Below are positions 25,159 through 32,529 of a stretch of 36,045 nucleotides of DNA, one piece after another. This DNA comes from JAVBKP01 sp031553975 (GTDB lineage Bacteria; Bacillota; Clostridia; Peptostreptococcales; Anaerovoracaceae), in contig JAVBKP010000095.1 of NCBI GenBank assembly GCA_031553975.1, forward strand, positions 1 through 36,045, in the 5' to 3' direction. The notes below the pieces were generated by a model, which was given only the letters and a program-made list of their open reading frames with translations, ran no database searches and was not told the DNA's origin. The position numbers and the translations under genes are program-made. Each line of letters starts with the position of its first letter. Position 1 is the stretch's first letter.

Positions 25159-25401
25159 ATGAAAGCAACAGGAATCGTTAGAAAAGTTGACGAATTAGGA
25201 AGAATTGTACTTCCAGTAGAATTACGAAGAGTTTTGAACATCGAAATCAAAGATCCTTTAGAGATTTATGTAGACGGTGAGTACATAGTATTGAAAAAAT
25301 ACACACCAGCATGTATCTTCTGCGGTAATGCTAAAGATGTAGAAAGAGTCCACGACAAAAATGTATGTGGCGAATGTAGGGCTGCTATCAAGGCACTATA
25401 G
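25159..25401 (+). CDS. abrB: AbrB-family transition-state regulator
   Basis: This 80-residue protein has an AbrB DNA-binding domain (1-50, MKATGIVRKVDELGRIVLPVELRR) and a short C-terminal part with two CxxC pairs, CIFC at about 55-58 and CGEC near 71-74, which may form a zinc knuckle, as in many clostridial AbrB proteins. B. subtilis AbrB is longer and represses post-exponential genes. AAAGGAG lies upstream. It converges with trmN6, keeping the yabB/abrB neighbourhood of Bacillus, and shares a terminator with it. Confidence 0.88.
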   Translation: MKATGIVRKVDELGRIVLPVELRRVLNIEIKDPLEIYVDGEYIVLKKYTPACIFCGNAKDVERVHDKNVCGECRAAIKAL

Positions 25402-25414
25402 TTTATACCAAATG

Positions 25415-25445
25415 AAAACCGAGGCTATTGGCCTCGGTTTTTTTC
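25415..25445. terminator. Shared bidirectional terminator of abrB and trmN6
   Basis: The 11-base stem AAAACCGAGGC/GCCTCGGTTTT (25415-25425 with 25431-25441), loop TATTG, has T7 on the plus side and a T run on the minus side. The trmN6 stop codon (25427-25425) lies inside the hairpin. Confidence 0.9.
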
Positions 25446-26159
25446 ATATATTGCTAATATTTTATCTGTGTATTGTCCATCTTCTTTGTATACATAAAGG
25501 GGCTCTTTATATTTTAGTTCCACACCGCCGAATTTTTTGCACCGAATCAAAAGAATATTAGGCTCTTTTGATGATTCTTTTGGATAGACGAACTGTATTT
25601 CCTTCGGCTCTAATCTATGATTGCGGCAACTGGATAGTATGTCTACAAGCCTGCTAGGTCTGTGCACCATGCAAAACTGTCCGTGGGGTTTTAATAAATC
25701 AGCCGCTGCTTTCACAAAGTCATCTAGTGTTCCATGTATCTCATGTCTAGCTATGGTCTTATGGGTATTGCTATTTTTTATGCCTTGATCCTTTTTGGCG
25801 TAGGGCGGGTTGCTCACCACTACATCAAACGTCCCTTTGTCTAATACATCGTCTAATTCTGTGACATTTGCATGAATAATGCTAATTTTTTCTTCCAGGC
25901 CATTTAACAAAACATTTCTTTTAGCCAGCTCTGCAACCTCATTTTGCACCTCAATTCCAATGGTTCCACATGGGTTTCCTTTATGGTTTACGATCAGTGG
26001 CACTATTCCACCGCCTGTCCCTAAGTCTGCAACCATGTCTTTTTCTTTTACCTCTGCAAAGTCTGCCAAAAGCACAGCATCAATGCCATAACAGAACCAA
26101 TCTTGGTTTTGAATCAGCTTTAAATCGCCAAATTGTATCTGATCTATTCTTTCATTCAT
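25425..26159 (-). CDS. tRNA1(Val) (adenine(37)-N6)-methyltransferase family (YabB/TrmN6)
   Basis: This 244-residue Rossmann-fold methyltransferase has the SAM motif DLGTGGG (45-51) and the amino-methylating NPPY (117-120), with the opening FGDLKLIQNQDWFCYGIDAVLLADF typical of TrmN6/YabB. The inferred reaction is N6-methylation of an adenine in RNA; the exact tRNA is assumed from the E. coli relative. It starts five bases after ricT with a weak ribosome binding site, indicating coupling, and is the last gene of the tmk-holB-ricT operon. Confidence 0.88.
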   Translation of the reverse strand: MNERIDQIQFGDLKLIQNQDWFCYGIDAVLLADFAEVKEKDMVADLGTGGGIVPLIVNHKGNPCGTIGIEVQNEVAELAKRNVLLNGLEEKISIIHANVTELDDVLDKGTFDVVVSNPPYAKKDQGIKNSNTHKTIARHEIHGTLDDFVKAAADLLKPHGQFCMVHRPSRLVDILSSCRNHRLEPKEIQFVYPKESSKEPNILLIRCKKFGGVELKYKEPLYVYKEDGQYTDKILAIYEKNRGQ

Positions 26160-26164
26160 GCTGA

Positions 26165-27067
26165 TTAGTCTTTTACCAATTCTGCTATTTCTTGTGGAAT
26201 CTCATCGTCATCATCAAGCTCATCTCGTCTGCGTTCTATTCTAGTAATAGCCTGTTTTTTGAATATTGGCGTATCTTCAGATAATTTTTCTGGTTTATCC
26301 CCTTTGGCGGGTTCCATTATTAACCTAACTTTCACAGATTCTTCAAATAAGTTTTTTTGCACAACTATGGCCATTCCCTCAGGTGTCTTCACTTTCTCTC
26401 CGATCTCTGGCATACCTTTTCTAAGATTGCAATATGTGCTATTTTCATATTTTAGGCAGCACATAAGTCTGCCGCAGATACCAGATATCTTTGTTGGGTT
26501 GAGGGATAGATTTTGGATTTTTGCCATTTTGATAGACACTGGTTCAAAGTCGGGCAACCATGTATTACAGCACAGCCCTTTGCCACAGCTTCCAATGCCT
26601 CCCATCATTTTGGCTTCATCTCTAACGCCAATCTGACGGAGTTCAATACGCATTCTAAATACACTGGCAAGATCCTTAACCAACTCTCTAAAGTCTACGC
26701 GGCCGTCTGCTGTGAAGTAGAAAATAACTTTACTGTTATCAAAAGTATACTCTACATCTATTAATTTCATATTAAGTCCATGCTTATCTATCTTAGCTTG
26801 GCACTGCTCTATGGCTTTTTCCTTTTTTTCCATATTGGCTCTTTGCTGGATAGCATCTTCCCCAGTGGCCAATCTTATTACTTTCTTGAGAGGTTGAATG
26901 ATATCATCTGACCCAATCTCTTTGATTCCTACCACAACTTCGCCATACTCAAGACCTCTAGCCGTTTCGACAATAACATTATCCCCTTGCTTTATCTCCA
27001 GTTGGTCTGGACTAAAATAATACATTTTACCAGCTTTTTTAAATTTAACGCCTACTACTTTTATCAT
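26165..27067 (-). CDS. ricT: PSP1-domain protein RicT (YaaT)
   Basis: This 300-residue protein has a PSP1 domain and the cysteine clusters GSCGKGLCC (C161, C166, C167), GICGRLMCC (C198, C203, C204) and C213. It matches YaaT/RicT, which with RicA and RicF forms an Fe-S-bound complex that promotes RNase Y mRNA maturation and, in Bacillus, biofilm formation and sporulation. The acidic C-terminal tail (RRRDELDDDDEIPQE) is lineage-specific. It overlaps holB by four bases. RicA and RicF genes are not in the window. Confidence 0.93.
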   Translation of the reverse strand: MIKVVGVKFKKAGKMYYFSPDQLEIKQGDNVIVETARGLEYGEVVVGIKEIGSDDIIQPLKKVIRLATGEDAIQQRANMEKKEKAIEQCQAKIDKHGLNMKLIDVEYTFDNSKVIFYFTADGRVDFRELVKDLASVFRMRIELRQIGVRDEAKMMGGIGSCGKGLCCNTWLPDFEPVSIKMAKIQNLSLNPTKISGICGRLMCCLKYENSTYCNLRKGMPEIGEKVKTPEGMAIVVQKNLFEESVKVRLIMEPAKGDKPEKLSEDTPIFKKQAITRIERRRDELDDDDEIPQEIAELVKD

Positions 27068-28041
27068 TTAATTCCTCCGCTTAGCACGGCATTCTTCATG
27101 GAATACCCTACATTTATATTCATGGCTATGTCATTCTTCGCAACCTCAACGGCCTCTATGAGCCTTGCTATTTTGCTCTGCCTGACCTTGGGCGCTGTAC
27201 TTAACATTTGCGCATAATAGTCTAAATTGACAATAAGGTCCTTTTTATCGGTGACTTTACATACAAGCACATCTCTAAAAATCCCTTCTAATATATTTAA
27301 AACTTCTAATGCCTCATCTTTGCTAGTTGATAGCTCCATTAAATCCGCACTAAAAAGATAATAAGGTTGATCGTTTAACATTGAAAAGGCCACTTTGATG
27401 ACAGTTTTACGCTTTTCATCAACACCTTCACTGGTTAGAAAGTCTAACCCTTTCCCCGGCAATCCATAACTAAGTGCTGCTATAATCTCTGCCCGGCTAG
27501 GGTCTACGCCCTTATCAGATAAGAAGGACATAATTTTTTTTCTATCTACTGGTTTGAATTTAATAGATACACACCGGGATAATATGGTTATAGCTATACT
27601 TTGCGCATTTTCCACTAGCAATATAAAAGTCACTTTCTCTGGTGGTTCTTCTAGGGTTTTGAGTATTCTGTTTTGCGCTCTTGCCGTCATGGTATCCATT
27701 CCATCAATGATAATAAATGTTCTATCGTCATCATAAGGTTTTTTAGATACTAGTTCTTGTATTGCCTCCACTTGGGCATCTTTAATGCTATTACCATCTG
27801 GCTCTATACTATATACATGCTCGTGATTGCTTCCAGCTATTTTTCTGCATGAAGCACACTGTCCACAAGGTTTATCACCCATAGATTTACATAAAACCGT
27901 CCTCACAAAGTGCATGGCAGTGGTAAATCTACCAATTCCCTTAGTTCCTTCAAATAAATAAGCATGGGAGATTTTATCTTGCTTGTGGGCATCTTCTAGC
28001 CTTGCTATAATCTGCTCATGTCCTACAATCTGTGAATTCAT
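27064..28041 (-). CDS. holB: DNA polymerase III subunit delta'
   Basis: This 325-residue clamp-loader subunit has an AAA+ fold. The P-loop is GTKGIGR (32-38), with Arg in place of the usual Lys, so ATP binding is doubtful; delta' need not hydrolyse ATP. A zinc-binding group C51, C59, C62, C65 is present, as is the TLEEPPEKVTFIL sensor region. The start directly follows the tmk stop (TAAATG), and the end overlaps ricT by four bases. Confidence 0.92.
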   Translation of the reverse strand: MNSQIVGHEQIIARLEDAHKQDKISHAYLFEGTKGIGRFTTAMHFVRTVLCKSMGDKPCGQCASCRKIAGSNHEHVYSIEPDGNSIKDAQVEAIQELVSKKPYDDDRTFIIIDGMDTMTARAQNRILKTLEEPPEKVTFILLVENAQSIAITILSRCVSIKFKPVDRKKIMSFLSDKGVDPSRAEIIAALSYGLPGKGLDFLTSEGVDEKRKTVIKVAFSMLNDQPYYLFSADLMELSTSKDEALEVLNILEGIFRDVLVCKVTDKKDLIVNLDYYAQMLSTAPKVRQSKIARLIEAVEVAKNDIAMNINVGYSMKNAVLSGGIK

Positions 28042-28656
28042 TTATAAAACCTCATCAATATACTTTTTGATTCTCTCATGAACCTCTCCTGGTGTTCCTT
28101 TGGCATCTATACGTTTGATTCTCTCAGGGTATTTTTCACTTAGTGCTATGTATCCTTGATATACTCTATTGTGATATTCTAACTTTTCTACCTCTATTCT
28201 GTCGTGCTCCCCTGCAATTCTCGATTTTGCTTCCTCCGGATCTAGCATCAATAGAAACGTTATCTTGGGCATGCAACCTTGAATAGCATACTCGTTGATT
28301 TCTAGGACTTTATTCCCTATTTCTCGCCCATATCCTTGGTAAGCAATGCTAGAATCTATAAATCTATCGCAGAGTACCACTTTACCTGCTTCTAACGCAG
28401 GAATTACTACCTCCGCCACATGTTGGGCTCTTGCCGCCGCATATAAAAGCACCTCTGTGGGGTCTACCATCTCCATATACGCCCTGCCCAAAACCAATTC
28501 TCTAATTTTTTCACTGATTTTCGTGCCGCCTGGCTCCCTTGTATGAAGCACATCGTATCCTTTTGACATAATATGCTCTTTTAGCATGTTGGTCTGTGTT
28601 GTTTTTCCACACCCATCTGGACCTTCCATAGTAAAAAACAGTCTTTTATTTTCCAT
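28042..28656 (-). CDS. tmk: Thymidylate kinase
   Basis: This 204-residue enzyme phosphorylates dTMP to dTDP. It has P-loop GPDGCGKT (12-19), TREPGGT (39-45), the DRF motif (97-99) with DSSIAYQG, and a LID-region IAGEHDRIE. It starts three bases after the preceding small membrane protein gene and is directly followed by holB; the order tmk-holB-ricT-trmN6 is conserved in Firmicutes. Confidence 0.96.
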   Translation of the reverse strand: MENKRLFFTMEGPDGCGKTTQTNMLKEHIMSKGYDVLHTREPGGTKISEKIRELVLGRAYMEMVDPTEVLLYAAARAQHVAEVVIPALEAGKVVLCDRFIDSSIAYQGYGREIGNKVLEINEYAIQGCMPKITFLLMLDPEEAKSRIAGEHDRIEVEKLEYHNRVYQGYIALSEKYPERIKRIDAKGTPGEVHERIKKYIDEVL

Positions 28657-28659
28657 TGG

Positions 28660-28917
28660 CTATCTCTCCCTGCCTTTTCTATTCCTGCGCACACCACGCC
28701 CTGGCACTTCGTTTTCTAATCTATTTTGGTAATAGCTCTGTTCATATATATTCCTATCGCTTCTGATTACATTTCGCATCCTACGCTTTGTCTGGCTCGC
28801 TGCCTCGCTAGTATTGTTCTTTGCTTCATCCACCAGGCGTCCTGTAAACATACCCACCAAATATATAGCAGGCAGACACAATAGTGCCAAGAAAATTATT
28901 TTTAAAATTATCATCAT
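28660..28917 (-). CDS. Small membrane protein, unknown function
   Basis: This 85-residue protein has a hydrophobic N-terminus (1-25, one membrane helix) and a very basic Arg/Lys-rich tail ending RGVRRNRKGRER. I do not recognise the family. AAAGGAAC precedes two adjacent ATG codons; the first is given. It is the first gene of the tmk operon, driven by the promoter at 28957-28985, and is probably translated with tmk given the three-base gap. Confidence 0.7.
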   Translation of the reverse strand: MMIILKIIFLALLCLPAIYLVGMFTGRLVDEAKNNTSEAASQTKRRMRNVIRSDRNIYEQSYYQNRLENEVPGRGVRRNRKGRER

Positions 28918-28956
28918 CAGTTCCTTTGGTTAATCTCATCACTCGTTAACCCTTAT

Positions 28957-28985
28957 ATTCTATCAGTTATGGCGGTGAATTGCAA
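28957..28985 (-). promoter_or_regulatory. Sigma-A promoter of the tmk operon
   Basis: TTGCAA (28985-28980), a 17-base spacer and TAGAAT (28962-28957), about 40 bases before the first gene. The repeat palindrome at 29001-29061 lies just upstream. Confidence 0.7.
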
Positions 28986-29000
28986 TGGTAGTAGATAATC

Positions 29001-29061
29001 AAATTGGGGACGGTTCTAAATGAGCATGATAGTGATGCTCATTTAGAACCGTCCCCAATTT
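29001..29061. repeat. 61-bp perfect palindrome, GGGGACGGTTCTAAAT family
   Basis: Two perfect 27-base arms (29001-29027 and 29035-29061) flank a seven-base loop. The core ATTTAGAACCGTCCCCAAT is identical to the single arm at 2746-2764. It lies between the tmk promoter and the terminator of the secreted protein gene. Confidence 0.92.
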
Positions 29062-29081
29062 AACCTATAAAACAAAAACAA

Positions 29082-29103
29082 AACAGACGCCTTGGCGTCT
29101 GTT
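29082..29103 (-). terminator. Terminator of the secreted repeat protein gene
   Basis: The stem ACAGACGCC/GGCGTCTGT (29083-29091 with 29094-29102), with one more A-T pair and a two-base loop, is followed on the minus strand by TTTGTTTTTG. Confidence 0.88.
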
Positions 29104-29151
29104 AATTGAAAAGAATTTATGAGGTTGCAAAATGAAACTTTACGTTAACTT

Positions 29152-29808
29152 CTAATTTTGAGATGCTTCAGCATCTTCAGGTGCTGGTCTTGGACCAACT
29201 TTTACCATTTGTGACATTTGGTCTGCCACTTCTTGGGTTATCACGCCTTCTGATACCAATTTAGTCATGGCGGCTTTGTGGGCACTTTCCATCACTGTTT
29301 TGATTGCTTGGTTTTGGCTATCGGTCAGACCTTCTAGTTTGAACATCATCATGTGGCCTGGCTTGTGATCGCCTTCTGGGCGTTTGGCTTTTCCAGCTTC
29401 CATCTTGGCCTTCATCTCAGATTTTTGCTCGTCTGTTAGATTGGCCATATCAACGCCGTTGATCTTCTTAACGAGCTCTCCTCTTTCTGGTAAGGTTGTT
29501 AATTTATCTGCTATTTCTTGTGTGATGGTTCCCGCCGCTACCAATTCTGCAAGACCTGCTTTTAGCTCCGCTTGGGTTCCTTCTCTAAGCGCCTCCATTT
29601 GTTCTGGTGCTAGGTTTCCCATGTTTACTCGTTTAGCCATACCACTCTTTTCGGCATCTTGGCTGTTTGTAACTCTATGCTTCACCGCTTTGATCACGGT
29701 AGAAGTCATTGAATCAGAGTCAGTTGCTGCAAAGGCTGTTCCCATGCCCATGGTAGCTACGGTAGCCACAGTAAGAACACTGGCCATGACTTTTGTGCTT
29801 TTTTTCAT
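29152..29808 (-). CDS. Secreted protein with two internal repeats, unknown function
   Basis: This 218-residue protein has a clear signal peptide (cleavage after AFA, residue 27). Two helical repeats of about 37 residues occur at 65-101 and 160-196. Each has a LxPEQ/LTDSQ-type start and ends with LVxxGxITQExAD. A third partial LTDEQKSEMKAKM start lies near 124. The Gly-x-Ile-Thr-Gln-Glu motif recalls the DUF2680/YckD type of exported clostridial proteins, but the match is not certain. It has no cysteine, so no disulfide, and is Met- and Lys-rich. It has its own terminator; a TATAAT lies upstream without a good -35. Confidence 0.75.
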   Translation of the reverse strand: MKKSTKVMASVLTVATVATMGMGTAFAATDSDSMTSTVIKAVKHRVTNSQDAEKSGMAKRVNMGNLAPEQMEALREGTQAELKAGLAELVAAGTITQEIADKLTTLPERGELVKKINGVDMANLTDEQKSEMKAKMEAGKAKRPEGDHKPGHMMMFKLEGLTDSQNQAIKTVMESAHKAAMTKLVSEGVITQEVADQMSQMVKVGPRPAPEDAEASQN

Positions 29809-29953
29809 ATACTATCCCCTTTCTAGTTTATGATTTTTTAGTTTTAACTTTCTAGGATCACTTGTCTAAGTGTGTTTTGTTTGACCCTATGTTTTTATTA
29901 TAGACACCCAATGTGATGGTTGTATGAACAAAGGCTGAATGGTATGTGGAAAT

Positions 29954-30934
29954 TTAATTTAATGGTATTTTAGCTAAATCTAGGCTTTTCGCGCCGGTCT
30001 TTGGATCATCTATTACCATAACTTGGCAGTCTACTAGTTTCCCATTTCCTTTGTTTTCCAATAATATTGCTGCCCTGGTAGGATGATCTAAAATCCTCAG
30101 AGACTTTGCCCCTTCTGCGAACTCATAGGATTTGCTGCCTACTGCTAGATTCATAGCGTTGGCCCTGTTGTTGCTCACCATGCAATAGTTGGATTTTGTT
30201 TCATTGGTTAGATTATTATAGATTACCAACAGATCTTCTTTTCCATCTCTATCCACATCCATCAATAATCTTCCTACTATTTCCGTTTTAGGGAATGATT
30301 GTATAAACCTTTTGGTGTACTGGGTCATCAGCGTTGTTTCCTCTGGATTCTCTTGTCCATAAACGCCTATACCCGCATCTATTGCTGGCTTTGTAGGCTC
30401 TTCTGCCTCCGGCTCTTTTTCTTCCACTTTGTCAGGGCTTTCAACCTGGCTTTGGTTGGTTGTTAAAATCTCTTTCACATAAATCTGGAGCTTTCTCGGT
30501 GAGTCAAGTCGAAATTTGTTTTTGTTGATTATTGCAAAGCTTCGGTCTGTACGCTCTGACAATATATACAGCTCTGCACTTCCACCTTTTATACCCTCGC
30601 TCTCTAGGGTAATTACCATTGCATCTTTGGCTATATATTGCAGTTCACTTTGTATTGTTCCACTGTTTTTTCTGAGATCTTCATCCTTTAAATAGGATAT
30701 TAGCAGTTCTTCGCCAGCTTCGTCTAATGCATATTTTGAGCCAGATTGTTCAATTTCAATGGTCACATCGCTGTCTTCTTTAATTTTTAAGCTAGTGGGT
30801 GTGTACCAATAAAAAGTCCACAATACACTAATAAATAACGCAAGTGTAGCCAACAAGACTATCTTCTGGTTTCGCTTGCTAGCTATGGTCGCTATCCATA
30901 ATATGGCTATAAGTATACTATATACAATAGGCAT
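29954..30934 (-). CDS. Membrane-anchored protein with C-terminal FG-GAP-like motif, unknown function
   Basis: The product has 326 residues from the second ATG (30934), which has GGAGGG at proper distance; the ATG two codons earlier is too close to that site. Two membrane helices (about 1-18 and 24-44) are followed by a domain predicted to be outside the cell, with a Glu/Pro-rich linker near 165-185. The C-terminal part contains MDVDRDGKEDLLVIYNN, a calcium-loop-like FG-GAP/VCBS motif. I do not recognise the family. The gene has its own promoter and no strong terminator was seen. Confidence 0.7.
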   Translation of the reverse strand: MPIVYSILIAILWIATIASKRNQKIVLLATLALFISVLWTFYWYTPTSLKIKEDSDVTIEIEQSGSKYALDEAGEELLISYLKDEDLRKNSGTIQSELQYIAKDAMVITLESEGIKGGSAELYILSERTDRSFAIINKNKFRLDSPRKLQIYVKEILTTNQSQVESPDKVEEKEPEAEEPTKPAIDAGIGVYGQENPEETTLMTQYTKRFIQSFPKTEIVGRLLMDVDRDGKEDLLVIYNNLTNETKSNYCMVSNNRANAMNLAVGSKSYEFAEGAKSLRILDHPTRAAILLENKGNGKLVDCQVMVIDDPKTGAKSLDLAKIPLN

Positions 30935-30954
30935 GTACATTCCCTCCGTACATT

Positions 30955-30983
30955 ATTATACCTCTTTCACGTCTTTATCTCCA
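30955..30983 (-). promoter_or_regulatory. Promoter of the FG-GAP-like membrane protein gene
   Basis: TGGAGA (30983-30978), a 17-base spacer and a perfect TATAAT (30960-30955). The start codon follows only about 20 bases later. Confidence 0.55.
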
Positions 30984-31057
30984 GTTACTATTAAACTTTT
31001 TTAGATTTGTCCGATAATACAATTATAAATATTCTTAGTGACAAGGAGGTCCATGAG

Positions 31058-31372
31058 ATGAACATACTAGATGCAGGGAAGCACAGAGCCTCGTATAAGA
31101 ATTTTTTTAAGCACAAAGACGTAAGGCAGCATAATGATCTTACTGGTGTTGGCCGCTTAGAACATAAGACACAATTCATGTCAGCACTGTCAGAAGTGCA
31201 GAGTGCTTCTTTGGGTGAAGTTATAAAGGAAGTCAAAACCAAAAATTATGAAATACAGCAGCTAATTGATAGATTAGAAAAAAAAGAGCAGGTAGATAAC
31301 AGCCACGAGTATCTAAACCTTTGGACTTTGAACAGTCACTTTATATCTCAGCAAATCACACATGTATCATAA
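31058..31372 (+). CDS. Small coiled-coil protein, unknown function
   Basis: The product has 104 residues from the ATG at 31058, placed eight bases after a perfect AAGGAGG; the frame is open upstream to 31007 without such a site. It is charged and His/Lys-rich, with no signal or membrane segment. A helix with heptad pattern is likely at about 45-90 (VGRLEHKTQFMSALSEVQ, then IQQLIDRLEKKEQ). I do not recognise it. It forms a single-gene unit ended by the hairpin at 31386-31419. No clear promoter was found. Confidence 0.7.
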   Translation: MNILDAGKHRASYKNFFKHKDVRQHNDLTGVGRLEHKTQFMSALSEVQSASLGEVIKEVKTKNYEIQQLIDRLEKKEQVDNSHEYLNLWTLNSHFISQQITHVS

Positions 31373-31385
31373 ATAACCCGAACGT

Positions 31386-31419
31386 AAAAACTCCGTTAGC
31401 CTATGGCAACGGAGTTTTT
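31386..31419. terminator. Bidirectional terminator between the coiled-coil and isomerase genes
   Basis: The 12-base stem AAAAACTCCGTT/AACGGAGTTTTT (31386-31397 with 31408-31419) with a further GCC/GGC pairing in the loop has T runs on both strands. It serves the plus gene ending at 31372 and the minus gene ending at 31447. Confidence 0.9.
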
Positions 31420-31446
31420 ATTTGTTCTCTTTGCAATTGTTGTAGT

Positions 31447-32127
31447 TTATTTTGCTATTGGATATTCATTACATAATAGACGATATGGCGCTTCATCCTC
31501 TTCTATTTTGCTAAATCTTGAAAGTGGCGTGTGGAACCGATTGTCGTTGTTATCATCGTTACACATGGATACTTCTCCTATGAAAACTGGCCCATGCCCT
31601 GGCTCTCCATAAAACTTATGATAGAGGCCTTTGTATAATGTAATACTTTGTCCCGGTTCTAGTTTTACTACAGTACCCGCCGGTACCATGTACTCATGTC
31701 CATCTGTGCATAATGTAACATCAGTGTCAGCAAGTTTACCCTCTGGCGTTGAATTATATACTTCAATCATAAGATTTCCGCCGCCTCGGTTGATAATATC
31801 TTCCATTTTGCTAAAGTGGAAATGCATAGGGCAAATTTGGTTTTCTTCTATTAAAAGTAATTTTTCTGCATATGTTTTTGAGTATTTGGGATTGTTATGA
31901 TTACCATTTCTAATCGTAACCAGTGCCAAACCAGTCTTTGCAAAATCGCCCTCAGCATAGTCAGTCACGTCCCAACCTAACATGTTATCTCTAATCTCGT
32001 CATACTCGTGACCTTTATCTTGCCAATCTTCTGGTGTCCAATTACAAAATGGAGGTAGTGCAAATTTGTGTTCGTTAATCACATTTTCAAAATGTTTGAT
32101 GATTTTGTTTACTTCTGATCTTTTCAT
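31447..32127 (-). CDS. D-lyxose/D-mannose ketol-isomerase family protein
   Basis: This 226-residue cupin sugar isomerase resembles D-lyxose isomerase (D-lyxose to D-xylulose, also D-mannose to D-fructose). The cupin metal-binding set is visible as H102 and H104 in CPMHFHF, E109 in KMEDIINRGGG and H170 in GLYHKFYGEPGHGP. The N-terminal LPPFCNWTPEDW is typical. AGGAGAAG precedes the ATG. No transporter or sugar kinase is adjacent, so the pathway is undefined; it may work on scavenged or wall-derived sugars. Its promoter is back to back with that of the Cys-rich peptide gene. Confidence 0.85.
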   Translation of the reverse strand: MKRSEVNKIIKHFENVINEHKFALPPFCNWTPEDWQDKGHEYDEIRDNMLGWDVTDYAEGDFAKTGLALVTIRNGNHNNPKYSKTYAEKLLLIEENQICPMHFHFSKMEDIINRGGGNLMIEVYNSTPEGKLADTDVTLCTDGHEYMVPAGTVVKLEPGQSITLYKGLYHKFYGEPGHGPVFIGEVSMCNDDNNDNRFHTPLSRFSKIEEDEAPYRLLCNEYPIAK

Positions 32128-32173
32128 ACTCTTCTCCTATACTCTTTTATTGGTTTTGTTCATCTATACATTT

Positions 32174-32226
32174 ATTATACCATAATTATATCAGGTTGTA
32201 ACAGATATGTGATTTATTCATATAAT
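32174..32226. promoter_or_regulatory. Back-to-back promoters sharing one -35 region
   Basis: Minus strand (isomerase): GTTACA (32202-32197), a 17-base spacer and TATAAT (32179-32174). Plus strand (Cys-rich peptide): GTAACA (32198-32203), a 17-base spacer and TATAAT (32221-32226); TTGTAA at 32196 with 19 bases is an alternative. The same TGTAACA bases serve both directions, so polymerase binding should be mutually exclusive. Confidence 0.6.
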
Positions 32227-32273
32227 GTTATTCAGTAGGGTAATCTGCTGAATAAACACAAGAAGGTACTATC

Positions 32274-32387
32274 ATGAATCAATGTAATAACAGATGTTGC
32301 AATCGTTGCCACTGTAGTCCATGTCGTTGTAGAAGAAACAATTGTGGTTGCTTATGGCCTTTGGCCCTTTTGTTTTGGTGGCGTTAA
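32274..32387 (+). CDS. 37-residue cysteine-rich peptide, unknown function
   Basis: This is a short gene starting at ATG 32274 with AGAAGGT six bases upstream and ending at TAA 32387. The peptide has nine cysteines (4, 8, 9, 12, 14, 17, 19, 24, 26), one His (13), six Arg and no acidic residue. It ends in a hydrophobic Trp-rich tail (LWPLALLFWWR, 27-37). A promoter with TATAAT at 32221 and a terminator with a GAAA tetraloop (32397-32429) frame it, so it looks like a complete transcription unit. I do not recognise the family. The Cys spacing could bind metal or form disulfides, and the tail could insert in a membrane. A small spore-coat or bacteriocin-like peptide are alternatives, without direct evidence. 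Confidence 0.65.
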   Translation: MNQCNNRCCNRCHCSPCRCRRNNCGCLWPLALLFWWR

Positions 32388-32396
32388 TATATATAC

Positions 32397-32436
32397 AAAA
32401 TTCCGCAGGTGAAAACCTGTCGGAATTTTTCTTTTT
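32397..32436 (+). terminator. Terminator of the Cys-rich peptide gene, GAAA tetraloop
   Basis: The stem AAAATTCCG + CAGGT / ACCTG + CGGAATTTT, with a single bulged T and a GAAA loop (32411-32414), is followed by T-rich sequence. It begins nine bases after the stop codon. Confidence 0.9.
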
Positions 32437-32472
32437 TTGCGAAAAATTTCGTATATATTATTTACCTTTGTG

Positions 32473-32501
32473 TTGAAAAATATATTGGAATTTGATATAA
32501 T
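32473..32501 (+). promoter_or_regulatory. Sigma-A promoter of the response regulator gene
   Basis: TTGAAA (32473-32478), a 17-base spacer and a perfect TATAAT (32496-32501), about 20 bases before the ribosome binding site GAGGAG. Confidence 0.8.
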
Positions 32502-32529
32502 AATGGACTGTGACTAAAGAGGAGATAAT

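Noticed and set aside
31403..31612. Plus-strand ORF opposite the isomerase 3' end
   Set aside because: It begins inside a terminator hairpin and overlaps a well-supported gene on the other strand; no ribosome binding site.
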